Source: MWCO01 sp964488865 (GTDB taxonomy: Bacteria; Myxococcota_A; Polyangia; Polyangiales; Polyangiaceae). From it: a stretch of 64,000 bases of DNA. Positions 54,836 to 63,946 of the stretch are shown here, piece after piece. Both the position numbers and the translations under genes were made by a program. Each line of letters starts with the position of its first letter. Positions within the stretch are counted from its first letter, which is position 1. The stretch lies in NCBI GenBank assembly GCA_964488865.1, contig CAZAWR010000005.1, forward strand, positions 146,445-210,444, given 5' to 3'. The notes under the pieces were generated by a model, which had not been told where the DNA came from, searched no databases, and saw only the letters and a list, made by a program, of their open reading frames with translations.

Positions 54836-55789
54836 TCAGAACCGGCCGTCCAGCCACAACGCCCCGCCCTCACCGTGTGGCGCAACCCCCACACTCACGT
54901 CCGACGGCTCCTCGTCATCCGACGACGACATCAGGGCGCCGATGCCTACGGCAGCTCCGATCCCGCCGACGATGAACGCGTACGTGGAGACATTCGCGTA
55001 GCCGTAAGAGCGGTCGAGGCGCTCGCCTCCATCCGTGCAGACGTGGTTCGGGCACTCGTCGTCGAGCTTCCTGCGCTCGGACCATGCGAGCACTCCTGCC
55101 ACCGTGCCGACGGCGCCGCCGACCGCGGCAGTCGTGAACCCAGCCCACACCCAGGGACCTGGCGCTTCGTCGACGGGGGGAGGCTGCTTGGTCCGCGACT
55201 TCGCAAGAACCAGCACCACATCCTTACTTTCCTTTTCTGCGACGACGACCACGACCTTGTGCTGATGGGAGCCATCGACGAGCTCCACCTCGTGCAGCCC
55301 AGCGTTAACGAGGCGTGGCGTCAGGTACGCTTCTTTCGGGATTGTGATGCCGTCCACGCGCAGCTGGACCAGGCTCGTGTCGGCGTGGGCGGGAAATACG
55401 AAGCGAAGCATGGGCGTTCGCCGCTGCAGCTCTGTGCGGAGCTCTCGGGCGTTGGCTCGAGCTTCACCAAACGGCTTGGGCTCACCGTCAGCTTCGGGGT
55501 GGCGGAGCACGCGCGCGCATGAATCCAAGGCTTCCACGAGCAAGCCAAGCTCGGCCTGGGTGCGCGCGACCTCGAGCCCCGTCGTGGGAACCGCGACGAG
55601 CGCTTCAGCCGCCTGAAACTTCTCCAGCGCACCCTCGAGATTCTTGTCGTGCCGCAAGTTTCGACCCTCGGTCATCAACCGCCGAGCCGTCGCCCGATCC
55701 GCCGCCGTTGGCGTGGTGGCCTGCGCTTGGCTCGACGCCGCAAAGAAGGCCAGGGCAAAAACGAGGGGTCGTGTCAGCTTCACGAGCAT
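54836..55789 (-). CDS. Exported TPR/PEGA-like membrane protein
   Basis: A 317-residue exported protein. The signal peptide is VFALAFFAASSQAQA. A TPR-like pair of helices (TARRLMTEGRNLRHDKNLEGALEKF, LEVARTQAELGLLVEALDSC) is followed by a PEGA-like beta domain (about 125-200; LVQLRVDGITIPKEAYLTPRL, HEVELVDG). Two hydrophobic segments end the protein (FTTAAVGGAVGTVAGVLAW, YAFIVGGIGAAVGIGALM). This architecture is common next to Ser/Thr kinase genes in myxobacteria, and here a kinase diverges 104 bases away. Function unknown. Confidence 0.85.
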   Translation of the reverse strand: MLVKLTRPLVFALAFFAASSQAQATTPTAADRATARRLMTEGRNLRHDKNLEGALEKFQAAEALVAVPTTGLEVARTQAELGLLVEALDSCARVLRHPEADGEPKPFGEARANARELRTELQRRTPMLRFVFPAHADTSLVQLRVDGITIPKEAYLTPRLVNAGLHEVELVDGSHQHKVVVVVAEKESKDVVLVLAKSRTKQPPPVDEAPGPWVWAGFTTAAVGGAVGTVAGVLAWSERRKLDDECPNHVCTDGGERLDRSYGYANVSTYAFIVGGIGAAVGIGALMSSSDDEEPSDVSVGVAPHGEGGALWLDGRF

Positions 55790-55893
55790 GGATCCACAAA
55801 CACCGTACCACGGGGAGTAGTCGGGAAGTACCGGTTCTGCAAGGAGCCGTTGCGCCCTTGGCCGTGGCAGCGGCCAGCTGTTACGCTCTCGTC

Positions 55894-57378
55894 ATGGACG
55901 GTGACCGCTCCGCATCGCTGCCCGTGATGCCGTCCCTCCAACCAGGGACCGTTCTCGGCCGATACCAACTGCTCTGCGTGGTCGCGCAGGGTGGGATGGG
56001 CGCGGTGTGGGCAGCTCGGATGCGCGGCGAGCACGGCTTCGAACGCAAGGTGGCCATCAAGACCATCCTTCCCCAGCACGCTCAGGAGACCCGCTTCCGA
56101 AAGATGTTCCTCGACGAGGCTCGCCTCGCCTCACGCATCATCCACGCGAACGTCGTCCAGGTGCTCGACCTGGCCGAGCAAGATGGCGTGCTGTACCAGG
56201 CGATGGAATGGGTGGAAGGCGACTCTCTTCGCGCGTTGGCTACCCAGGTCGAGCAGCAGCACGAAACCTTCTCCTGGCCCGTCGCTGTTCGGATCATCCT
56301 CGAGATCGCCAAAGGGTTGCAGGCTGCACACGAGCTTCAAGACGACCACGGCGTCCCTCTTCACGTCGTTCACCGCGACGTGTCTCCTCAGAACATCATG
56401 CTCGGCTTGGATGGTTCGGTGCGCATCATGGACTTCGGGATTGCCAAGGCCCGCGACCGGCTCTCACCCGAGACCAGCACCGGCCACATCAAAGGCAAGC
56501 TTCAGTACATGGCGCCCGAGCAGGCCCTCGGCAAGCCGATCGACCGACGTGCGGACGTTTGGTCTCTAGCTGCGATCCTCTACGAGTTGCTCAGCGGGAG
56601 GCCACTTTTCGATGCTCCCAACGAGGCCGCGTTGCTCTACGAGGTCGTCAGCTCGCCCCCTACCTTGCTGTTCGAGGAGCCCATCCATCCCCGATTGATC
56701 GCCCTGCTGCGGCGCGCCGTCGCTCGCAACCCCGAGGGAAGGCATCCGACCGCGGAAGCCTTCGCCAATGATCTGCGCCGGGCCGCCAAGGACGCCGGGA
56801 TCGTGGCGACGACCGAGGAGCTCGCTAGCTTCTTCCAGAGGTATCTCGCCAAGCGCTGCGAAGCGCGAACCCGCACCATCGAGGGCGCGCTCCCCCCGTC
56901 GCTGACGCTGGCGTCCTCCGAGATCGAGGTGGTGGCCCAACCCGCAACGAAGCGCAGCTCGGAGCTCATCCCTGATCTCGCGGACGACGTGGATGGTTCG
57001 TCCGTGCGGGCGGGTGCCCTCACCCGGCTTTCACGGTCCGTGACGTCCGACCGTCGCCTGTCGATGGTGGCAGGGATCGCGCTTGTCGTCGGTGTCGCCC
57101 TGACCACCGGTTGGTTCCTTCTCGCGCCGCGCGAAAGGCCAACGGTCGCTCGATACCTCCTGCTGCGGCCCCCTTCGTTTCCGCTGCCGATCCCATCGCC
57201 CCCATCGCCCCCATCGACCGCGGCGATCGAAACCCTGGCTCCCCCCGTGGCGTCGGCCTCGGCTGGGGTCGAGGTTCCGAAGCCCCCGGCCACCGGCGCA
57301 CCGGCGCCGCGTCCTTCGAAACGTCCTCCTCCCAACGGTAAGCGTCCGCAGTTCGACGACATCGACGACGGATTCTAA
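55894..57378 (+). CDS. Receptor-type Ser/Thr protein kinase
   Basis: A 494-residue Hanks-type kinase. Gly-loop VVAQGGMGAVWAAR, catalytic Lys in KVAIKTI, HRDVSPQNIML, DFGIAKARD, the APE equivalent MAPEQALG and DVWSLAAILYELLSG are all present, so it should be active. A single membrane helix (VAGIALVVGVALTTGWFLL, about 390-410) separates the kinase from a Pro/Ser/Ala-rich exterior tail of about 85 residues ending in an Asp-rich DDIDDGF. ATG 55894 or ATG 55927 may start it. It diverges from a TPR/PEGA-like gene. The FHA-sigma54 activator nearby is a candidate target. Confidence 0.93.
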   Translation: MDGDRSASLPVMPSLQPGTVLGRYQLLCVVAQGGMGAVWAARMRGEHGFERKVAIKTILPQHAQETRFRKMFLDEARLASRIIHANVVQVLDLAEQDGVLYQAMEWVEGDSLRALATQVEQQHETFSWPVAVRIILEIAKGLQAAHELQDDHGVPLHVVHRDVSPQNIMLGLDGSVRIMDFGIAKARDRLSPETSTGHIKGKLQYMAPEQALGKPIDRRADVWSLAAILYELLSGRPLFDAPNEAALLYEVVSSPPTLLFEEPIHPRLIALLRRAVARNPEGRHPTAEAFANDLRRAAKDAGIVATTEELASFFQRYLAKRCEARTRTIEGALPPSLTLASSEIEVVAQPATKRSSELIPDLADDVDGSSVRAGALTRLSRSVTSDRRLSMVAGIALVVGVALTTGWFLLAPRERPTVARYLLLRPPSFPLPIPSPPSPPSTAAIETLAPPVASASAGVEVPKPPATGAPAPRPSKRPPPNGKRPQFDDIDDGF

Positions 57379-57546
57379 GGGAGGGACCGTCAGGGTCCCA
57401 GGTGCGAATCAAGAGTGCGCAGGACCGTCGCGGCTCGCGGCCCGACCGCGAGGCGCGCGGGGCGAGGATGCCGAAGATGGTGACGTCGCGAGGCGAAGTT
57501 GCGGTCGGCCCGCGCCTTGCAATCCTGCCCGTCCTAGGAGGCCTCC

Positions 57547-59403
57547 ATGCGTGCATCTCGCTTTGTGAACGTTCTGTCCACCGCAGCCATGTGGGTCGTT
57601 CTCACGCATGCCTCCAACGCCACCGCCCAGGCGTGGAGCTTCAAGGGAGTCGTGGCAGCCGGGGAACAGTTCGACGCCGTGGCCGGCCCGGCCGGCAAGG
57701 TCCACCTGGTGTCCTCCGGCTACTACGAAATCGATAAGCAGGAGAACGTGCTCGTCTCCGAGAGCCAGGGGGAGACGGCGCAGAACCACCTTTGGGCTTT
57801 CCTGTTTCCGCCCGCCATCGCCGTGGGGCCTGACGGTACCGTTCACGTGGTCGTTCGGGATGGAGGGGGCTACGACGGTTGGTTGAACTTGCGCTACAAG
57901 CGCCGGGACCCTTCGGGTGCGTGGACAGGCGGAACCACCTATAGCTCCCCCACGAAGTGGAACTGGAACGTGGGCGTGGCGGACGACGGGAAGGGGAACG
58001 TTCACCTCCTGGCAAGCAGCCATGGGGGAGGCGGAAGTGTCTGGGCAGACCTTCAGCTCTTTCAAGACGGCGGTGCAGCCGCCTCCCACGTCGGAACCCT
58101 CAGCAACGTGTACCGTGTGGACTACGAGGCTCGTCTGCGCGCTCGCGACGGCAAGGTGTACTTCGCGACGAGCAACGCGTTCACGGCCAGCCACGCATAC
58201 TTCAGCCACGGCGCGGGAGGTGCGGGCGTCGGGGGGGAGCTCAAGAGCAACCTGCAAACGCTCCACGCCGGAGCCGGATCGGAGAAGGGGTTTCCCGACA
58301 TGGCCATCGACGGCCTAGGCAACGTGCACTACACGTACGGCTCGGGGCACACGAACCACGACAGCTTCCCAAGCAGCACCGCCGGCTGCGTCCCTGGAGA
58401 GGTGCATTATGCCAAATTCGACGCCGGCGGGAACAGGGCTTTTCCCGCCGACCGCACGGTGTTCACCGGGCTAGGGGTTTGGCACCTGAGCGTGGGATTG
58501 TCCGCCGTGGGCGCATCGGACGACGGCAACACGGTGGTGGCCGTGGCGCTGCGCTCTCCGGACCACAAGGAAGCCGGAAACTCCGACATGCTCTGGTCGG
58601 TGTCCACGGACGGAGGGGCTTCCTGGTCGGCGCCCCAGGACCTTGGTGTCAATACCCACGCAGGGGAGGGGCGTAGAAGGCCGCGGGTGGTCGCTCTCGG
58701 GAGCAAGTTTTTCCTGTTCTACCGCGACCAGTCCATCCCCGGCATCAGCCTCGCCACCCTCGCGTTTTCCGAGGCTGCCCCTGCTGCGCCTGCCACACCC
58801 TTGAATCTCACGGCGACCCCCCGGAGCGAGAGCCAGATTGATGTGTGTTGGCTCGACAACGCGGCCGACGAGGAAGGGTTCGTACTGGAACGCAAGGGAG
58901 GTGGGCAGTTTGCGGAGATAGTCTCCGCAGGAGCCAACACGGTCTGTCACAGCGACACGGGCCTCGAGCCGGGCAGCGCGTACACATACCGGGTTCGCGC
59001 GTTCGCCGGAGGCGCGTTCTCGGATTACTCCAACGAAGCGACGGCTCCGACCCACGGTACGCCGGGGGCTCCCATGGATGCCGGAACCGAAGAAGACGCC
59101 TCCCCAGACGCCGCGACCGGGACCCAGGGCCCCTGGCCCGTGGTCGACGGGGGACAGGAGCCGGCTTCCGAAGCCCAAGGCAATGCCTTCTACCTGCACC
59201 CGACCGAAGAAGCGGACGGCTGTGCGTGCAGCACCCGCCGCCCTGTCTTCGCGACGGCTCCGATGCTATCGGTGGGACTGACGCTTCTGCTCCTTTGCCG
59301 TCGGCGCAGGTCAGCGTCCCCGCTCTACCCTTCTGCTCCAAAACCGCAGAAGGTGGGACCAGAACGGTCTCTCCGTGAGACCTGCCGGGTCCCCCGTTGT
59401 TGA
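57547..59403 (+). CDS. Secreted BNR/sialidase-like protein with Fn3 domain and MYXO-CTERM
   Basis: A 618-residue exported protein. The signal peptide is VLSTAAMWVVLTHASNATA. About residues 30-410 form a propeller with BNR/Asp-box-like blades (VSTDGGASWSAPQDLG is the clearest). A fibronectin type III domain follows (about 415-505; PLNLTATPRSESQIDVCWLD, SAYTYRVRAF). After a Pro/Asp/Ala linker comes a MYXO-CTERM tail (ADGCACSTRRP, a hydrophobic helix, then RRRR), but 30 or so residues run past it. The tail therefore may be cut by myxosortase or the stop shifted. Likely a surface-exposed carbohydrate or protein binding protein. Confidence 0.85.
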   Translation: MRASRFVNVLSTAAMWVVLTHASNATAQAWSFKGVVAAGEQFDAVAGPAGKVHLVSSGYYEIDKQENVLVSESQGETAQNHLWAFLFPPAIAVGPDGTVHVVVRDGGGYDGWLNLRYKRRDPSGAWTGGTTYSSPTKWNWNVGVADDGKGNVHLLASSHGGGGSVWADLQLFQDGGAAASHVGTLSNVYRVDYEARLRARDGKVYFATSNAFTASHAYFSHGAGGAGVGGELKSNLQTLHAGAGSEKGFPDMAIDGLGNVHYTYGSGHTNHDSFPSSTAGCVPGEVHYAKFDAGGNRAFPADRTVFTGLGVWHLSVGLSAVGASDDGNTVVAVALRSPDHKEAGNSDMLWSVSTDGGASWSAPQDLGVNTHAGEGRRRPRVVALGSKFFLFYRDQSIPGISLATLAFSEAAPAAPATPLNLTATPRSESQIDVCWLDNAADEEGFVLERKGGGQFAEIVSAGANTVCHSDTGLEPGSAYTYRVRAFAGGAFSDYSNEATAPTHGTPGAPMDAGTEEDASPDAATGTQGPWPVVDGGQEPASEAQGNAFYLHPTEEADGCACSTRRPVFATAPMLSVGLTLLLLCRRRRSASPLYPSAPKPQKVGPERSLRETCRVPRC

Positions 59404-59567
59404 AGGCGTGAACGCGAAGTACCGGGATCCGGTGCGTGGGCGGTGTCCCGTGTTCGGCACGGAAACTGCTCTCCCCAGGCCGAGCCAATCCCTCGCCCCG
59501 TGTCAGGGACGGGGGGCACCACCAGACCACCAAGCACCTTGTGTCTCCACCTCGGGAGGAAGAAGAG

Positions 59568-60971
59568 ATGTCCAACCATCCTTGCCATGTCATGCTCGCT
59601 CTTGCGTCGTTAGGACTTCTGGCCACGGCTTGCAGCGTTGGTGAAACGGAAGATCTTGCGGATGGGATCGGTGGCAGTCCGAATGCTGGCGGGGCTACGA
59701 ACACGGGAGGGACCGGCGGTGGGATTGTCGACCCTGGCGGTAGCGGTGGGAGCGAGGAGACTGGGGGATCCGGCGGAAGCCTGGAAACGGGCGGGACCGG
59801 TGGAAGCCCAGAAACCGGCGGCACTGGGGGAGGCAGCACCGGCGGCACGGGAGGAGGCAGCACCGGCGGCACGGGAGGAGGCAGCACCGGCGGCACGGGA
59901 GGCTCGAGCGGCGGCACGAATGTTGTCCCCTGCAGTGGAACCCCCTCCACCTGCGCGGACCTCGGGACGGAACAGGCAGAGCAATACTACGGTTGCTGCG
60001 CCGGCGACACCGTCTACTGGTGTGACGACCAGACCGGTGCGTGGGAGTTGCACGCTGCCGATTGCGTGTCCATGGGAGGGACCTGCGACTACGACCCAGC
60101 CTTCGAGGGAATGTGGTGTGTGGGGGACCCGACGGATCCGGTGGATCCCCCGGGCCCGGGACCGGGACCGGATTGTCCCAACCTGCCTCCCATGGAATGC
60201 TCAGGAACCAGTGCTCACTGCTCCGCTATCGTCCCATTCGATCCGGACTCCGGCGACGGGTACATAGACTACCCAGAGAACGGTGAGACGTCGACGAATC
60301 AGTACCGTAGCTACATTCGGCGCGACCTGATGATGCTCATCAAGTACGCAACGGCCAAGGTCGCCTGCAAGACGGCAGGGTGGACCTCGGGCAACGGCCA
60401 ACCTCTCGGTCTCATCGACATGAGCGAGGCGAACGGCGCCATCCCGGGGACGTCCATCGGCTCACCTGGCCATCCGAGCGGAACCCACGTCAACGGCCGC
60501 GACATCGACGTGGCTTACTACCAGACGTCAAACATGGCGGACAACCGGGCGCGTGCGGTCTGTAACCACGTATCCAACGGCCAAGAGCAGTACCATTGCG
60601 TGGACGAGCCGCACCTGCTCGACGCCTGGAGGAATGCCGCATTCCTGGGCTTCCTGTTCGAGCACCCCTCGGCCCGTGTCGTAGGCGCGGACGGCAAGGT
60701 AGGCCCGCACCTGGATGCTTCTTTGGACTACCTTTGTCAGAACGGCTGGCTGACGAGCTACGCGTGCTCGCATCGCAAGCTTACCTACGAGGTGACCGAC
60801 CAGGGCTACGGTTGGTACTACTTCCACCATCACCACATGCATGTCAGCTTCAACCCGCCGAGTTACCCCACCTCGACGCCGATGTCCCTCGATTCGAAGT
60901 GTCTGATCGAGAGCTGTGACGCGAAGGCGTGGAACGACTTCCTCGGGGCCCAAGGGCTGTTGGGGCGCTGA
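59568..60971 (+). CDS. LAS-type (MepA/M15-like) metallopeptidase lipoprotein
   Basis: A 467-residue lipoprotein (signal ending LLATAC) with a 90-residue Gly/Thr/Ser linker built from tandem repeats. A Cys-rich module follows (CSGTPSTCADLG, YYGCCAGDTVYWC), then a Pro/Gly spacer. The C-terminal domain has the LAS peptidase zinc-site pattern: SGTHVNGRDIDVAYY gives His and Asp ligands, and HHHHMHVSF gives the final HxH. This resembles murein endopeptidase MepA (cleaving D-Ala-mDAP cross-links). The start has GGGAGGAAG upstream. A cell-wall or prey-lysing role is likely but untested. Confidence 0.88.
   Translation: MSNHPCHVMLALASLGLLATACSVGETEDLADGIGGSPNAGGATNTGGTGGGIVDPGGSGGSEETGGSGGSLETGGTGGSPETGGTGGGSTGGTGGGSTGGTGGGSTGGTGGSSGGTNVVPCSGTPSTCADLGTEQAEQYYGCCAGDTVYWCDDQTGAWELHAADCVSMGGTCDYDPAFEGMWCVGDPTDPVDPPGPGPGPDCPNLPPMECSGTSAHCSAIVPFDPDSGDGYIDYPENGETSTNQYRSYIRRDLMMLIKYATAKVACKTAGWTSGNGQPLGLIDMSEANGAIPGTSIGSPGHPSGTHVNGRDIDVAYYQTSNMADNRARAVCNHVSNGQEQYHCVDEPHLLDAWRNAAFLGFLFEHPSARVVGADGKVGPHLDASLDYLCQNGWLTSYACSHRKLTYEVTDQGYGWYYFHHHHMHVSFNPPSYPTSTPMSLDSKCLIESCDAKAWNDFLGAQGLLGR
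59831..59902 (+). repeat. Three identical 24-base tandem repeats
   Basis: Three exact head-to-tail copies of a 24-base unit encode GGSTGGTG in the linker of the LAS peptidase lipoprotein. Flanking sequence holds degenerate copies, showing recent expansion from an older repeat. The period is a multiple of three, so linker length can change without breaking the frame. Confidence 0.97.
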
Positions 60972-61331
60972 CCTCTTCGCGGAGGGAACAACGTTGTGAA
61001 GCCAAGGAACGACGCGAACCGAGGATTGCGAGCCCCGCTGGCACGGCCCGCGGAGGGGGCCCAAGACGAGGAGTTGCCTCGCGGTGTCCGCGCGTGGGAG
61101 GGAGAACCGAGATCAAACCTCCCGGCCGCACCGTCGGTCGATCCGCCACGGACGCCCGTGCCCTGGGCGCCGCCTTTCCCTTGGTAACCCGTCGCGCGCA
61201 TGCCCTCCCTGCAACTCCGCGCTGACGGGCAGTCAAAACGTATCTTCCCTGGCACCCCTGTCTGGTAGTCAACCGTTCATCGACCCCATGGCTGCGCACG
61301 CCCACCGTGGGTGTTTCGCCACGCGCAGAGG
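60972..61331. other. 360-base region with no recognised gene
   Basis: After the LAS peptidase stop nothing convincing is seen on either strand. Open frames here are Arg/Pro-rich and look like GC-driven chance frames. No terminator hairpin with a T-run was found. Confidence 0.5.
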
Positions 61332-61625
61332 TTACACGCACGCGAGTGGAGCCGTCGATGCCATGGAGACCAGCGCGGCATAGTCTCCGTGGTCCGTCCC
61401 TCCTTCCGGATCACTTCCTAGCTCGGAAGTCGGCAGTCCTACCACGTCCCTCGTAGAAGCGTACTCGCTTGTCGTGAGCGTGCCGTCGGTGTTCGTGACC
61501 ACGATTTCCGTCTCGCGGGAGATGACGTCGATGTACTGGTCCGTGGTGGACAGGTCGCCGGTATTCGCAGTGAGCGGGACCTGCCGGGTCTCACCGGTGT
61601 CTGGGAGGCTCGCGGGCAGGCACGT
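61332..61625 (-). pseudogene. Coding-like fragment without a start codon
   Basis: A 97-codon minus-strand frame ending in TAA at 61332 has clear protein character (SLPDTGETRQVPLTANTGDL, DQYIDVISRETEIVVTNTDG) and G/C-rich third positions, especially in the first 50 codons. It has no ATG, and the nearest upstream codon in frame is TGA (61626-61628). The first in-frame GTG would delete 41 good codons. It lies in another frame than the gene that stops at 61631. It is probably the C-terminal remnant of an exported protein, broken by a frameshift or truncation. Confidence 0.6.
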
Positions 61626-61630
61626 TCAGG

Positions 61631-62290
61631 TCACAGTGGAAGAACCTCCGGACCTTGGTGGACGCGCGGGGCCGCTGCGAGCGCCTCCTGGCGCAACCCG
61701 GTCCGCAACAGGCCGTGAAGCTTCGCGACGATCGAGCCGAACCATCGTGCCGACCCGCCCCGCGGGGGCCGTACGGGTGGTGCCCCGGGCCTCGAGGGGA
61801 AGGAGGCGGAAACAGGCGCTTGCGTCGGCCGTGGTTGCTCACAGCGCAGGATGGCCCGCAACTGCCGCATAAAGGGCAGTTCCTCTCCGGGGGAACCCGA
61901 CGGGGGCGCCTGGCTCGAGGTTCGACTGACCTGGGCCGCGCTCCGGGCAACTTCCAGAACCAGGTCCTTGTAGGGCGACGCGTGCTCCGGGGCTTTTTCC
62001 TCCACCACACGCACCGCAGCCTCTACGTGCTCGAGTGCCTCCTCAGCGGACGCTGGGCGCCGGCGACTGGCGGCTGTCACATCTCCGTCCGGAGCGAGGG
62101 CTGCGAGCACCAACGCATCGTGCTCATAGTGGTACGGTGCGGCCACGAGGGTCTTCGCCAATGCCGCAACCTCGCCCCCGAACGCGTCGGGGCTTGCGTC
62201 GGGCGCGAAGACCCCCAGCCCTGCGAGCATGGGAGCCTCCCGGACCATCTTCCACTCGTGTTCCTCGAAACGCTGTCTCGTCGAGTCCAT
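61631..62290 (-). CDS. Uncharacterised protein, third gene of operon
   Basis: A 219-residue protein of unknown function. It is acidic and helical in its first 130 residues (EVAALAKTLVAAPYHYEHDA, EEALEHVEAAVRVVEEKAPEH), then has a Pro/Arg-rich stretch and a last helix (FGSIVAKLHGLLRTGLRQEAL). ATG 62290 is the first good start. It follows the Cys-cluster protein by 29 bases on the same strand. No signal peptide or known motif was recognised. A frame change immediately downstream (see 61332-61625) leaves open the possibility that its end is altered. Confidence 0.65.
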   Translation of the reverse strand: MDSTRQRFEEHEWKMVREAPMLAGLGVFAPDASPDAFGGEVAALAKTLVAAPYHYEHDALVLAALAPDGDVTAASRRRPASAEEALEHVEAAVRVVEEKAPEHASPYKDLVLEVARSAAQVSRTSSQAPPSGSPGEELPFMRQLRAILRCEQPRPTQAPVSASFPSRPGAPPVRPPRGGSARWFGSIVAKLHGLLRTGLRQEALAAAPRVHQGPEVLPL

Positions 62291-62319
62291 GCGTGGTTGC
62301 CTCCGGGGCTGCAACGCCT

Positions 62320-62979
62320 TCAGAGCCCCGTTTCGGTGTGGACCGCGGCTTCGCTCGCCACGTACCCACGGGACGGAAGAGTTCGCTGCTGGTGGGCGAG
62401 CCACTGCGATCCATGGAAGTCACACAGCGTGCGAAAGCGCTGGCCTTCCCCGAAACGGATCCGCCCACAGCGCCGACACACCCCCAGTCTGTGCAGGTAT
62501 TCCTCCGAGTGGTTCAGATAGTCTGCTGCGAAAAGCGCAAGCACACAGTCGCTCAGGGCGTCGTCGGGACCCAGGGCAACGTGCCAACCCAGATCCTGGC
62601 GTGCTCGGACCAGACGTCCCGCGTGGTAGGCGTTCTGGACGAAGTCGACCCTCTGGGACGTGACCAGTCCCCGCAGCGCTGTGAGGACGCGGGTATGAGC
62701 CGAAACCATGCCGAGGAAGAGCCGGGTCATGGTGTCGAGGCGAGCCCGGAGAGGCAATTCCCAGAGATCGTCGACGAGGGTTACCCTGCCGACGCCGGGC
62801 TCGATGATGTCGACGGACCCTTGGTGACAGGGGGGCCGAAGGCGACCCGAGGCTCGCAGGTCTCGAGCATGCCAGCCCGTGAAATCCCCTTGATACCAAC
62901 CGTTCGAAACGCCATCCATAAAGGCAAGTGCAGCGGCCCGTGTGCCCAGCGTATCCCTGACGTCTTGATTCCATGTCAT
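62320..62979 (-). CDS. Uncharacterised protein with C-terminal zinc-ribbon-like motif
   Basis: A 219-residue protein. The middle is helical (LWELPLRARLDTMTRLFLGM, DALSDCVLALFAADYLN). Near the C-terminus Cys168-x2-Cys171 and Cys186-x2-His189 (GVCRRCGRIRF, TLCDFHG) look like one zinc site. ATG 62979 has GGAGG upstream and overlaps the stop of the preceding gene (ATGA at 62976-62979), so the two are coupled. Function unknown; nucleic-acid or protein binding is possible. Confidence 0.75.
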   Translation of the reverse strand: MTWNQDVRDTLGTRAAALAFMDGVSNGWYQGDFTGWHARDLRASGRLRPPCHQGSVDIIEPGVGRVTLVDDLWELPLRARLDTMTRLFLGMVSAHTRVLTALRGLVTSQRVDFVQNAYHAGRLVRARQDLGWHVALGPDDALSDCVLALFAADYLNHSEEYLHRLGVCRRCGRIRFGEGQRFRTLCDFHGSQWLAHQQRTLPSRGYVASEAAVHTETGL

Positions 62980-63518
62980 GGTACAACCTCCGGAGCGCGA
63001 GCCACCGACATCAGCCCCCGGGACGTGGTTGCGTCCAGAGGAAAGAGAGCTACGTCGACCGTCATCGTCACGCGGCGGCGCTGCCCCGCCAGAAGTATGG
63101 CCTGTGCCAGCGTGGCGGATCGCCTGAGCCCGCAGGGGAGGGCGATGGACGCCCAGGTCTCGCTTTGCAACCTGCCGAGCACGTCGAAGGGGCGCGTAGC
63201 GGCGGCGACCGCCTGCTCCGCTGCCGATGCGGTTCCGTTCTTCGACCGGATCAGCAAGAGGGCAAACGACATTCCCCTCGAACAAGCTTCGTCGAGCTTG
63301 CTCACGAAGTCGGTGCTGGGCAAGACGCGCCAGGTTTGCGCCGACACGCGCGGAATCGGGGGCGCGTAGGACGGAATCAGTATGGGCTCCAGCCTTGGTT
63401 GAGGACGCGGTGTGGAGGTCCCCGGGAGCCAGCTCCCCCCGGGCTCAATGACGAGGACGGGCTCTTGCGCTCTGCAAGTCCAGGATGGATCTCGGCGAAG
63501 TAGATTGTTGGACGTCAT
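62976..63518 (-). CDS. Degenerate GGDEF-like domain protein
   Basis: A 180-residue protein. After a Pro-rich N-terminus of about 60 residues the pattern follows nucleotidyl-cyclase-like domains: FVSKLDEACSRGMSFALLLI, then FDVLGRLQSETWASIALP where an active diguanylate cyclase would have R-x-GGDEF, and RRVTMTVDVALFPLDA near the end. The GG[DE]EF catalytic residues are absent, so it cannot make cyclic-di-GMP in the usual way and may bind a partner or ligand. It opens a three-gene operon of unknown proteins. ATG 63518 is the likely start; an upstream ATG exists at 63545. Confidence 0.65.
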   Translation of the reverse strand: MTSNNLLRRDPSWTCRAQEPVLVIEPGGSWLPGTSTPRPQPRLEPILIPSYAPPIPRVSAQTWRVLPSTDFVSKLDEACSRGMSFALLLIRSKNGTASAAEQAVAAATRPFDVLGRLQSETWASIALPCGLRRSATLAQAILLAGQRRRVTMTVDVALFPLDATTSRGLMSVARAPEVVP

Positions 63519-63946
63519 CTTCACTTGCTTGCGAGAGTCAGCCAAGGGAACATCCTGGGTTGGTTCGGTCCCCGTTCCCTATGATACAATCGTCATGCCA
63601 GGATATCTGGGGCGTGCTCATTCGCTTCGATCGCCCGATAGGGCTGACTGGGTGGCGCCGTCCAAGACCGGCGCCGCAGAGACTCTGGAGGGTGTGAGCG
63701 CGCGCCACTGGGACTCGCCAGGCCCCACTGGGGCTCCCGAGGTCCGCGGCTGCGGGGCGTGGATCGAGCCTCGCCCCCGGGTTGGCGCCGTTGGTTCTCG
63801 TGCTGAGGGCCTGACGGAAGGTGGCATGTGTTCTGCTCAGCATGGGGCGTGTTGCACGACACTTTCCTCCCAGCAACGAGAGACCAAACCCACGCGGTCA
63901 CGTGATCGAAATCAGGGCTGTCGACAACCAAGGAAACGCAAAAACT
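63519..63946. other. 428-base region with probable promoter of the minus-strand operon
   Basis: No credible gene. On the minus strand TATCAT (63581-63586) is a five-of-six match to a -10 box about 60 bases before the operon start, but no good -35 accompanies it. The rest is GC-rich with short Arg/Pro-rich chance frames only. Confidence 0.4.

Noticed and set aside
61626..61634. TGA codons near 61626-61633 as selenocysteine readthrough sites
   Set aside because: The two TGAs are in different frames, no SECIS-like stem was seen and no Sec machinery gene is nearby; a decayed gene is simpler.
63593..63931. Minus-strand frame of 112 codons near the right end
   Set aside because: Arg/Pro/Ser-rich, no coding third-position signal and no ribosome site.
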